This document shows, one piece after another, positions 1-5,547 of a stretch of 6,446 bases of DNA. Both the position numbers and the translations under genes were made by a program. A model generated the notes under the pieces. It was not told where the DNA came from and made no database searches. It saw only the letters and a program-made list of their open reading frames with translations. Location of the stretch: positions 6,185 to 12,630 of the forward strand of contig DOTC01000231.1 in NCBI GenBank assembly GCA_003513855.1, read 5' to 3'. The DNA is from Deltaproteobacteria bacterium. Lineage in GTDB: Bacteria; Desulfobacterota; Deferrimicrobia; Deferrimicrobiales; Deferrimicrobiaceae. Numbering within the stretch: the first letter of the stretch is position 1; every line of letters starts with the position of its first letter.

Positions 1-12
1 AGAAAGCAGAGT

Positions 13-26
13 GTCAAGATATTGAC
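13..26. repeat. Short inverted repeat downstream of the response regulator
   Basis: A perfect 5-bp inverted repeat (GTCAA, spacer GATA, TTGAC) lies about 22 nt beyond the stop codon of the minus-strand response regulator. It could be a small operator for a gene beyond the window edge or chance. It has no T-run and too short a stem for a convincing terminator. The half-sites are in the opposite order to an FNR box (TTGAT-N4-ATCAA), so I do not assign it to that family. Confidence 0.25.
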
Positions 27-47
27 GAGGGGGGTGCTGCCTGACAA

Positions 48-1436
48 TTATGGGCCATGCAATTTTTTCCGCTTGAGCATTTCCAGGAGCGTCGTCCGTT
101 TCAGCCCGAGAAGGGCCGCCGCCCTGTTCCTGTTCCCCCCGCTGAGAGAGAGGGCTTCCCGGATGAGGCCGTTCTCGAAATCCTCCCTGGCTTTCCGGAG
201 GTCGATTCCTCCGATCCGCAGTTTCTCCGCTGCCTTGCCGCCGGCCCTGTCCTCCCGCGGAATCATCGCCGGCGGCAGGTCTTTCCTCTCGAACCACCCG
301 TCCCGGGACAGGACGGCGAGGCGCTCCACCAGGTTCTCCAGTTCCCTCACGTTTCCGGGCCAGGGGTACCGTTTCAGGATTTCCATCGCGTCCGGCCGGA
401 ACCCGTGAGCTCTCCTCCCGTCACCCCGGGGGTATTTGTCAAGAAAATGGTCTGCCAGGATGGGGATGTCCTCGGCCCGCTCCCGCAGGGGAGGGAGGTG
501 GATGGGGATCACGTTGAGCCGGAAGTAGAGATCCTGCCGGAAGCGGCCCGCGGAGATCTCCTTTTCCAGATCCTTGTTCGTCGCCGCGATGACACGAACG
601 TCCACATCGACCGCCTTCGTTCCCCCCACCGGGGTGAAGGACTGCTCCTGGAGCACCCGGAGAATCTTCGCCTGGAGGGGCGGACTCATCTCCCCGATCT
701 CGTCCAGGAAGATCGTTCCCCTGTGGGCCTCCTCGAACCTGCCGGTCCTCGCAGTGTGGGCCCCGGTGAAGGCGCCTCGCGTGTGGCCGAAGAGCTCGCT
801 TTCGAGAAGCTCGCCCGGGATGGCGGAGCAGTTCACGGGGACGAGAATCCGGTCCGCGCGGCTGCTGTTGTAATGGATGGCCCGGGCGATGAGTTCCTTG
901 CCCGTGCCGCTCTCCCCCAGGAGGAGGATGGTCGAGTCGCTGCCGGCCACCTTCGACACCAGGGAGAGCATTTCCCGGAACGACTCGCTGACGCCGATGA
1001 TGTTTTCGAACCGGTAACGCCCGACGGCCTGTCTCTTGAGGTGGATGTTCTCCTTCTTCACCCCCGTCATCTCGAGCGCCCGGTCCACGAGATGGACGAC
1101 TTCCAGCACCTTGAACGGTTTCGTGATGTAGTGGAACGCGCCGAGCTTCATGGCCTGGACGGCGTTCTCCACCGTTCCGTACCCCGTCATCAGGATGACC
1201 TCGCAGTGGACGAGGGTCTTCTTCGCGTGGGAGAGGACCGCGATGCCGTCTCCGCCGGGCATCACGAGGTCCGTGAGGACGACGTCGATGTCGTTCTGGT
1301 CGATCAGGGCAATCGCCTCGGCGCCGGATCGGGCAGGGTGGACGCGGAGGTCCGGCTGGGAAAAGGCGCTCAGAAGAAGCTCGAGGATGTTTTCGTCGTC
1401 TTCCGCAATAAGGAGGGATTTCCTCATCGGGATCAT
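48..1436 (-). CDS. Sigma-54-dependent response regulator, NtrC family (REC-AAA+-HTH)
   Basis: Cytoplasmic two-component transcription activator of 462 aa, full length for the family. Residues 7-123 form a receiver domain with the acidic pair D13/D14, phospho-acceptor D56, switch T84 and K106. The AAA+ domain (about 145-370) has Walker A GESGTGKE (174-181), the sigma-54-contacting GAFTGA loop (221-226) and Walker B GTIFLDE (240-246). A Fis-type helix-turn-helix (about 435-459, NRNRAAALLGLKRTTLLEMLKRK) binds enhancer DNA. All key residues are intact, so by family knowledge it should be phosphorylated by a histidine kinase and open sigma-54 promoters by ATP hydrolysis. The ATG at 1436 is chosen because GGAGGG lies 4 nt upstream; ATG 1427 is 13 nt away and less suitable, and ATG 1460 would place the Shine-Dalgarno inside the gene. 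It is divergent from an flgM-like gene with a sigma-28 promoter, which hints at a flagellar regulator (FlrC/FlgR type), but that role is inference. No kinase gene is visible and the target is unknown. Confidence 0.95.
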   Translation of the reverse strand: MIPMRKSLLIAEDDENILELLLSAFSQPDLRVHPARSGAEAIALIDQNDIDVVLTDLVMPGGDGIAVLSHAKKTLVHCEVILMTGYGTVENAVQAMKLGAFHYITKPFKVLEVVHLVDRALEMTGVKKENIHLKRQAVGRYRFENIIGVSESFREMLSLVSKVAGSDSTILLLGESGTGKELIARAIHYNSSRADRILVPVNCSAIPGELLESELFGHTRGAFTGAHTARTGRFEEAHRGTIFLDEIGEMSPPLQAKILRVLQEQSFTPVGGTKAVDVDVRVIAATNKDLEKEISAGRFRQDLYFRLNVIPIHLPPLRERAEDIPILADHFLDKYPRGDGRRAHGFRPDAMEILKRYPWPGNVRELENLVERLAVLSRDGWFERKDLPPAMIPREDRAGGKAAEKLRIGGIDLRKAREDFENGLIREALSLSGGNRNRAAALLGLKRTTLLEMLKRKKLHGP

Positions 1437-1484
1437 TGTACCCTCCGGGGAGCGCGGCACGGAAGGTCAATGTTCCGACGGGGA

Positions 1485-1511
1485 TAAAGTTTTGGGGGGA
1501 AGGGGCGATAA
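1485..1511 (+). promoter_or_regulatory. Sigma-28 (FliA) flagellar promoter upstream of flgM
   Basis: TAAAGTTT (1485-1492), an 11-bp spacer and GGCGATAA (1504-1511) match the enterobacterial sigma-28 consensus TAAAGTTT-N11-GCCGATAA at 15 of 16 positions with exact spacing. Transcription would start near 1518, leaving a leader of about 30 nt before the GTG at 1548, with GGAG at 1537-1540. The following gene is FlgM-like, a known class of sigma-28-dependent gene, so motif and gene support each other. The spacer is a G-rich tract. Confidence 0.8.
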
Positions 1512-1547
1512 GGTTCTTGTACGGATGTTATCCCACGGAGCCATCCA

Positions 1548-1745
1548 GTGAACAGCACAGGTGCAGGGGGAAAAAAGGGAAACGGGCCGGATTCCGGCGG
1601 AAAACCGTTGGCCCGCAGGAAACGGATCGAGCACCTCAAGGCGATGGTGGAAAAAAAGACCTACCGGGTAAAAGCGAAGGAAGTAGCCGAAAAGATGATC
1701 GAAGACGCCGTCCGCGCGATACGCTCGCGACACGGTTCGGAGTGA
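1548..1745 (+). CDS. flgM: Short FlgM-like anti-sigma-28 factor
   Basis: This 65-aa protein probably binds and inhibits the flagellar sigma factor sigma-28 (FliA) until the hook-basal body is complete. Residues 24-58 (RKRIEHLKAMVEKKTY, then RVKAKEVAEKMIEDAVRAI) show the FlgM C-terminal pattern: a helix, a K-x-Y-x-V turn and a helix with VAEKMIED. Residues 1-22 are Gly/Ser/Lys-rich and probably disordered, as in FlgM. It is shorter than the enterobacterial protein (97 aa), but Helicobacter FlgM is similarly short. The start is GTG with GGAG 7 nt upstream; the next in-frame ATG (1644) would remove half the conserved region. The sigma-28 promoter just upstream is independent support and implies negative autoregulation. 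No flagellar structural gene is in the window. The next gene starts 84 nt downstream with its own possible -10, so co-transcription is uncertain. The assignment rests on pattern recognition of a short sequence. Confidence 0.78.
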   Translation: MNSTGAGGKKGNGPDSGGKPLARRKRIEHLKAMVEKKTYRVKAKEVAEKMIEDAVRAIRSRHGSE

Positions 1746-1784
1746 ACGCGCGGCTTCCCCCTGCAAACCTGCTTGCGCTTGGGA

Positions 1785-1790
1785 TACAAT
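1785..1790 (+). promoter_or_regulatory. Possible -10 element upstream of the zincin gene
   Basis: TACAAT matches the TATAAT consensus at 5 of 6 positions and lies 39 nt before the ATG at 1830. No good -35 is found: positions 1762-1767 (TGCAAA, 17-bp spacing) match only 3 of 6. It would give a leader of about 33 nt and drive the zincin and the following gene. The call rests on one hexamer in an otherwise GC-rich gap. Confidence 0.4.
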
Positions 1791-1829
1791 CTTTCCAAAA
1801 GGGACCGAGAAAGAGAACGGGGGCGCGGG

Positions 1830-2210
1830 ATGATGCGATGGACATCCGCGACCGCATTCGACCGGGTTCTCCGGCAGGCCATCGACGACCTTCCGGCGAT
1901 GTTCCGCGACGCGCTCCGCAACGTGGCGATCGTCGTTGAGGAGTGGCCCCCGGACTGGCTGCTCGAGGAGCTTGCCGTCTCCCCGGGGGAGACCCTCTAC
2001 GGGTTCTACCACGGGATCCCGCTGCCCGAGCGGTCCGTCCTGGACTCCGGGAGCCTGCCTGACAGAATCTCCGTCTACCGGGGCCCTCTCGAGGAGGATT
2101 TCCGGGATCCCGGAGAGCTCGCGCGCCAGATCCGGATGACCCTCCTTCATGAAATCGGGCACTACTTCGGAATGGACGAGGAGGACCTCGCGCGGCTCGG
2201 GTACGGGTGA
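1830..2210 (+). CDS. Minimal zincin-type metallopeptidase-like protein (Zincin_1/DUF1025-like)
   Basis: Small predicted zinc metallopeptidase-like protein of 126 aa with no signal peptide or membrane segment, so cytoplasmic. The C-terminus carries HEIGHYFGMDEEDL, with H107, E108, H111 and a likely third ligand D116, fitting the HExxHxxGxx(D/E) pattern of the minimal zincin family once called DUF1025. The upstream strand SVYRGPLEEDF and the AIDDLPAMFRDALRNVAIVVEEWP start are also typical of that family. Members are widespread small single-domain proteins whose substrate and even peptidase activity are largely unestablished, so I give no substrate. ATG 1830 is chosen over a TTG at 1773 because GGGGG (1819-1823) lies 6 nt upstream and the TTG-encoded extension is a low-complexity Arg/Glu/Lys run. 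ATG 1833 is an alternative. The gene ends 32 nt before the next one on the same strand, suggesting an operon. Confidence 0.85.
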   Translation: MMRWTSATAFDRVLRQAIDDLPAMFRDALRNVAIVVEEWPPDWLLEELAVSPGETLYGFYHGIPLPERSVLDSGSLPDRISVYRGPLEEDFRDPGELARQIRMTLLHEIGHYFGMDEEDLARLGYG

Positions 2211-2242
2211 GTGTGATATACACAAGGAAGGGGAGGCTGGCA

Positions 2243-3190
2243 ATGTACGTGTTGCGCCGCTTGTTCCACGATGGATTCGACCGTCCCGAACTCGTCCTGA
2301 TCCATTACTCCGCAGCCCCGGAGAATTCCCCCGACACGCTCCTCGTGCGTTCCACCGCCGTGGTCGTGCCGTCGGGGATTCCCGGAACCCGACAGGTCCA
2401 CCTCGTTCTCCCCCGGCCGCCGGATGGAGGCCGTCTGCTGGTGCGCTACCTCTTCTCGACCGTGGGGGGGGGGAGGGAGTGGTTTTCCTCCCCGTACGAC
2501 GTGCTGCTCCCGGGGCCGGCCACCGCCGGGGACGTGGACGAGATCGAAGTGGAGGGGGAGGGGAACGCGGTCCCGGCGCCGGGGCGGGGGATGTTCCGGC
2601 TTGCGCTCCCCCTTCGGCCGGACGAGCCGCGGACGGGAGGCGTCCGGTTCGGGTTCGGCGCCATGCGCAAGAAGCCCTCCCTTTCCCTGTGCCGCGCCCG
2701 TGTGCCGCAGGCACACGGCGAAGCGCCCGTTGTGGAAGTCCCCGAGGCCCTGTCCGTCCTGAAGAACTACCCGATGCCGTTTTTCCTGTACCACGTACCC
2801 GAGGGAGGCACCGTCCCGCTCGCCGACAAGATCAATGGCGCCCGGATCACGATCCGGGACGCCGAGGGGGACATCGTCTGCGCCCGCGCCCTCTGGGGGG
2901 ACCGGTCCTGGGCCGCCCACAACCTCACCGTGATGGAAGTCAAGAACTTCGCCTCCGAGGAAGGAAGGGCGTCCGGGTGCTTCCACGCCGGCGACCGGGA
3001 GTCGTTCCTGCGGAATAGGGCGGCCGTCCTCGCCGGGCATCCCCTTCCGAGAACGTTCGAAGGGTTCGTGTTCGGCCCTTCGGGGAGCGTCGTGGAGTAC
3101 TGTTTCCAGGTCCTTCGGCTCCGTGCCGGCGAAGCCGTCGCGTCGTGGGTCAACGCTCCCTCCGGCACGAACTGGTCGATCACCCTATAG
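2243..3190 (+). CDS. Conserved-looking hypothetical protein, probably beta-rich, two-part
   Basis: I do not recognise this 315-aa protein. It has no signal peptide, membrane segment or catalytic motif. It looks beta-rich in two halves joined by a Pro/Ala-rich stretch (about 150-170). Residues 12-90 end in LLVRYLFSTVGGGREWFSSP and residues 177-315 end in VVEYCFQV...ASWVNAPSGTNWSITL. Both share a strand of form V-x-Y-x-F, a Gly-containing turn, then a Trp, which is suggestive of a repeated beta-sandwich such as a carbohydrate-binding-like fold; this is weak inference. The ATG at 2243 is chosen because AAGGGGAGG (2228-2236) precedes it by 6 nt. A GTG at 2207 overlaps the zincin stop but lacks that support and would add 12 residues. 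It follows the zincin gene by 32 nt, so the two are probably co-transcribed. Its stop overlaps the opposing hisC stop. It contains a strong internal hairpin at 2698-2718. Confidence 0.75.
   Translation: MYVLRRLFHDGFDRPELVLIHYSAAPENSPDTLLVRSTAVVVPSGIPGTRQVHLVLPRPPDGGRLLVRYLFSTVGGGREWFSSPYDVLLPGPATAGDVDEIEVEGEGNAVPAPGRGMFRLALPLRPDEPRTGGVRFGFGAMRKKPSLSLCRARVPQAHGEAPVVEVPEALSVLKNYPMPFFLYHVPEGGTVPLADKINGARITIRDAEGDIVCARALWGDRSWAAHNLTVMEVKNFASEEGRASGCFHAGDRESFLRNRAAVLAGHPLPRTFEGFVFGPSGSVVEYCFQVLRLRAGEAVASWVNAPSGTNWSITL
2698..2718. repeat. Perfect 9-bp hairpin inside the 315-aa gene
   Basis: CCGTGTGCC, loop GCA, GGCACACGG form a perfect 9-bp stem with a 3-nt loop. It lies in the codons for residues 152-159, in the low-conservation-looking linker between the two halves of the protein. 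No T-run follows on either strand, so it is not a standard terminator. It could be a short palindromic insertion, an RNA structure or chance in GC-rich DNA. Confidence 0.6.
3185..3190. other. Convergent overlapping stop codons in a CTATAG palindrome
   Basis: The plus-strand 315-aa gene ends ...CTA TAG and the minus-strand hisC also ends ...CTA TAG, using the same six base pairs because CTATAG is its own reverse complement. Each strand reads Leu-stop. The genes therefore overlap tail-to-tail by 6 bp, with no intergenic terminator. Confidence 0.9.
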
Positions 3191-4231
3191 CATCTCCCGC
3201 AGCGCCGCAAGGAGCGCCCCCACCTCGTCGTCGGTTCCCACGGTGATCCGCAGGCAGCCGGAAAGCCGGGGCGTGTCGAAATACCGGACGAGGATCTTCC
3301 TGCGCTTGAGCTCCTCGTAGACCGGGCGCGCCGACCTTTCCCGGGAGCGTTTCGCGAGCACGAAATTGCTCTGCGAGGGGAACGGGGAAAACCCGAGCGA
3401 CGGGAGCGCGGAGAGGAGCGCGGCGCGCGTCTTCCGTATCTTCGCGACGTTTTTCTCCATCCAGCCGATGTCCTTCAGCGCGGCCTCCCCCGCGGCGATG
3501 GCGAGGCGGCCGAGATTGTAGGAATCGCGCACCTTGTTCAGCCCCGCGAGAATCGCCGGGTGGGCGAAGCCGAGGCCGATCCGCATCCCGGCCAGGGAGA
3601 ACGACTTGGACAGCGTGCGGAGCACGATCACGTTCTCCCGCTCCCGCGCGAGGGAGAGGGCGGTCGTGTCGGAAAAGTCGGCGTACGCCTCGTCGACGAC
3701 GAGCACACCCGCTACCCGGTCGGCGAGGTCGGCCAGGGAGGCTGTCGGGACCCCCGTCCCCGAGGGCGAGTTGGGGCTGGCGACGATCGTGACCTTGGCA
3801 CGGCTTGCCGCGAGGGCCGCGGGGAGCGAGTAGTCCTCGGGGTAGGGAACGCCTTTGATCCTTCCTCCCTGGATCCTGACCAGCGTGTCGTAGAGCGTGT
3901 ACGTCGGGGTGGGGCAGCACAACGCGTCCCCTTCCCCGACGAAGGCGCGGGCGACCATCGCGAGCAGGTCGTCGGAGCCGTTTCCCGCGATCACCCGGGA
4001 GAGATCGAATCCGTACGTCAGCGCGGCCTGGTTTCGAAGTCTCGTTGCGCCCGGATCCGGGTACAGGCGAAGCGACGCGTCCGCCTCGGCCCGGATGGCC
4101 CGCCGGACCGCGGGGGACGGGGGATAGGGGTTCTCGTTCGTGTTGAGCTTGATGAACCCCTGCTCCTGGGGCTGCTCCCCCGGGAGATACCCCTTCATCC
4201 TCCCGATGGTTCTGCGGAACGGGATCCTCAT
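3185..4231 (-). CDS. hisC: Histidinol-phosphate aminotransferase
   Basis: PLP-dependent, cytoplasmic aminotransferase of 348 aa, normal HisC length. It should convert imidazole-acetol phosphate plus glutamate to histidinol phosphate and 2-oxoglutarate in histidine synthesis. Visible features are KLNTNENPY (28-36), LYPDP (56-60), GNGSDD (83-88), the PLP-ring Asn in SPNSPSGT (N154), D180 and Y183 in VDEAYADF, the Schiff-base lysine K209 in TLSKSFSLAGMR, R217, and the C-terminal substrate arginine R328 in LRITVG. The ATG at 4231 is preceded by AAGGAG at 4244-4239 with a 7-nt spacer, and overlaps the upstream aminotransferase stop as ATGA, indicating translational coupling. The reading frame stays open far upstream on this strand, but that extension is only a shadow of the neighbour. 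No other his gene is present, so a broader aromatic aminotransferase activity, known for some HisC proteins, cannot be excluded. Confidence 0.92.
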   Translation of the reverse strand: MRIPFRRTIGRMKGYLPGEQPQEQGFIKLNTNENPYPPSPAVRRAIRAEADASLRLYPDPGATRLRNQAALTYGFDLSRVIAGNGSDDLLAMVARAFVGEGDALCCPTPTYTLYDTLVRIQGGRIKGVPYPEDYSLPAALAASRAKVTIVASPNSPSGTGVPTASLADLADRVAGVLVVDEAYADFSDTTALSLARERENVIVLRTLSKSFSLAGMRIGLGFAHPAILAGLNKVRDSYNLGRLAIAAGEAALKDIGWMEKNVAKIRKTRAALLSALPSLGFSPFPSQSNFVLAKRSRERSARPVYEELKRRKILVRYFDTPRLSGCLRITVGTDDEVGALLAALREML

Positions 4232-5436
4232 CGAACCGCTCCTTGCCCGCGGCCCGGGAAGAACCTTCCGCCGAGCCGCCTCCAGGCGGGAAGGGACCGT
4301 GTGACGGTGTCGGGGGGGACGCAGAAAGCGATCCGGAAATGCCCCTTTCGCCCGAAGCCGCTCCCCGGGACGACCAGGAGATTCTCCTCCCGCGCCGCCG
4401 CGACGAACTCCATCTCGTCCCCGGAGGGGGACCGCGGAAACAGGTAAAAAGCTCCCCCGGGGGGGACGACAGGGAACCCGGCGTCCGCGAGAGTCGCGAC
4501 GAGGGCATCCCGGTTCGCCCGATATACGGGGAACTCCGGCTTGAGATCCTGGACCACGGCCACGGCCCGTTGCATGAGGGAAGGGGCATTGACGAACCCC
4601 AGCACCCGGTTGCAGAATACGCTCGCCTCCGAGATCTCCCCGGCGTCCGCCGCACGCGGGCTTACGGCGAGATACCCGATCCTCTCCCCGGGGACGTTGA
4701 GGTCCTTCGAGTGGGAGTAGGCGATCAGGGTGTTGCGCAGCGCTGCCGCGGGAGGAACGAAGGAGAATCCCGGGTACACGATCTTCCGGTACGGTTCGTC
4801 GGACAGGACGTAGACGGGGTTTCCCGTCCGCTTCTCCCGCCCGGCGAGACATTCGTCGAGCGCGAGAAGGGCCTCCCGGGGATAGACCGCTCCCGTCGGG
4901 TTGTTCGGCGTATTGAGGATGACCGCTTTCGTCCTGTCGGAAAGCGCCGCGCGGATCGCGCCCACGTCGAGCTGGAAGTCCTCCGCGGACTCCGCCACGA
5001 CCGGGACGCCGCCGATGTTCCGGATGTAGAAAAGGTACTCCGCGAAGTACGGCGCGATGACGAGGACCTCGTCTCCCGGGGAGAGGATCGCACGCAGCGC
5101 CACGTTCAGGGCGCCCGCCGCACCCGTGGTCATGATCACGTGGTCCCCCCGGAACGGGAGGCCTGTCGACCGTTCCAGGGAGGCCGCGACCGTATTCCGC
5201 ACCTCCGGGAATCCGGCGTTCGGCATGTACCTGTGCAGGTCGGCCGGCGGGGCGGCAGCCAGCTTCCGGATCTCCTCCAGGAGTTCCTCGGGAGGGGGGC
5301 CGTACGGGTTCCCAAGGCTGAAATCGAACACGTTGTCCGGTCCCATCGCCGACTTCAGCCGGGCGCCCTCCTCGAACATCTTCCGGATCCAGGATCCCTG
5401 GCGGATCGCCTCGCGGATCTCCGGGGATGTGGGCAT
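4228..5436 (-). CDS. PLP-dependent class I/II aminotransferase
   Basis: Cytoplasmic fold-type I aminotransferase of 402 aa. The N-terminal part has a FDFSLGNPYGPPP motif (37-49) and a HRYMPNAG segment (68-75). GAAGALN (105-111) fits the PLP-phosphate loop. The PLP-contacting Asn lies in TPNNPTG (N179), followed by D213 and Y216 in SDEPYRK, Schiff-base K244 in YSHSKDLNVPGERIGY, R252 and the carboxylate-binding R368 in FRIAFC. All catalytic residues are present, so it should be active. Aspartate/aromatic-type transamination is the likely class, but the amino donor and acceptor cannot be told from sequence. The ATG at 5436 has AGGAGG at 5446-5441 with a 4-nt spacer; the in-frame ATG at 5457 would encode the Shine-Dalgarno and is rejected. 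It is the first gene of a two-gene unit with hisC, overlapping by 4 bp, and is divergent from the lipoprotein gene. Confidence 0.9.
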   Translation of the reverse strand: MPTSPEIREAIRQGSWIRKMFEEGARLKSAMGPDNVFDFSLGNPYGPPPEELLEEIRKLAAAPPADLHRYMPNAGFPEVRNTVAASLERSTGLPFRGDHVIMTTGAAGALNVALRAILSPGDEVLVIAPYFAEYLFYIRNIGGVPVVAESAEDFQLDVGAIRAALSDRTKAVILNTPNNPTGAVYPREALLALDECLAGREKRTGNPVYVLSDEPYRKIVYPGFSFVPPAAALRNTLIAYSHSKDLNVPGERIGYLAVSPRAADAGEISEASVFCNRVLGFVNAPSLMQRAVAVVQDLKPEFPVYRANRDALVATLADAGFPVVPPGGAFYLFPRSPSGDEMEFVAAAREENLLVVPGSGFGRKGHFRIAFCVPPDTVTRSLPAWRRLGGRFFPGRGQGAVR

Positions 5437-5455
5437 GATTCCTCCTCGACACTTC

Positions 5456-5485
5456 ACGATACGGCAACGCTTGCGGTCTTTTCAA
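5456..5485 (-). promoter_or_regulatory. Possible sigma-70-type promoter for the aminotransferase-hisC unit
   Basis: Read on the minus strand, TTGAAA (5485-5480, 5 of 6 to TTGACA) and TATCGT (5461-5456, 4 of 6 to TATAAT) are separated by 18 bp. The predicted start near 5449 gives a very short leader of about 13 nt that still contains the AGGAGG. It is the best match in the 111-bp divergent gap. Confidence 0.45.
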
Positions 5486-5506
5486 GGGCAACGGGGCGGT
5501 TACTGG

Positions 5507-5515
5507 TGATACGAT
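5507..5515 (+). promoter_or_regulatory. Possible extended -10 for the lipoprotein gene
   Basis: TGATACGAT reads as an extended -10 (TG-n-TACGAT; hexamer 4 of 6 to TATAAT). No -35 of good quality lies 16-18 bp upstream. It precedes the GTG at 5548 by 32 nt and lies upstream of the minus-strand promoter candidate, so the two would fire divergently. Confidence 0.28.
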
Positions 5516-5547
5516 GATCGGGAATACTCCGCGAAGGGGGGAATACG

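Noticed and set aside
22..51. Possible plus-strand promoter TTGACG...AATTAT
   Set aside because: It would point into the 3' end of the minus-strand regulator, with no plus-strand gene for about 1.5 kb.
57..1487. Long open frame of about 476 codons on the plus strand opposite the response regulator
   Set aside because: It mirrors a gene with intact NtrC-family motifs. Its composition is Arg/Pro/Glu-rich with no recognisable domain, as expected for antisense frames in GC-rich DNA.
1481..1534. Inverted repeat GGGATAA...TTATCCC and a GATAA direct repeat with 24-bp period
   Set aside because: The two direct copies are explained by the -35 and -10 elements of the sigma-28 promoter. The third, inverted copy is then probably chance, with a 40-bp loop too wide for a typical operator or hairpin.
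1669..1693. Second sigma-28-like motif (TAAA...GCCGAAAA) inside flgM
   Set aside because: Spacing between TAAA and GCCGAAAA is 13 instead of 15, the -10 lacks the T of GATAA, and it lies in coding sequence explained by conserved FlgM residues.
1746..1829. Terminator after flgM (GCAA-N6-TTGC pairing)
   Set aside because: The stem is only 4 bp and no T-run follows.
2238..2255. Sigma-54-like TGGC...TTGC at the start of the 315-aa gene
   Set aside because: The GG and GC elements are 13 bp apart instead of the required 10, and the motif overlaps the start codon.
4243..5517. Long open frame of about 424 codons on the plus strand opposite the aminotransferase
   Set aside because: The opposite strand has all aminotransferase catalytic motifs; this frame is a low-complexity Arg/Gly/Glu shadow.
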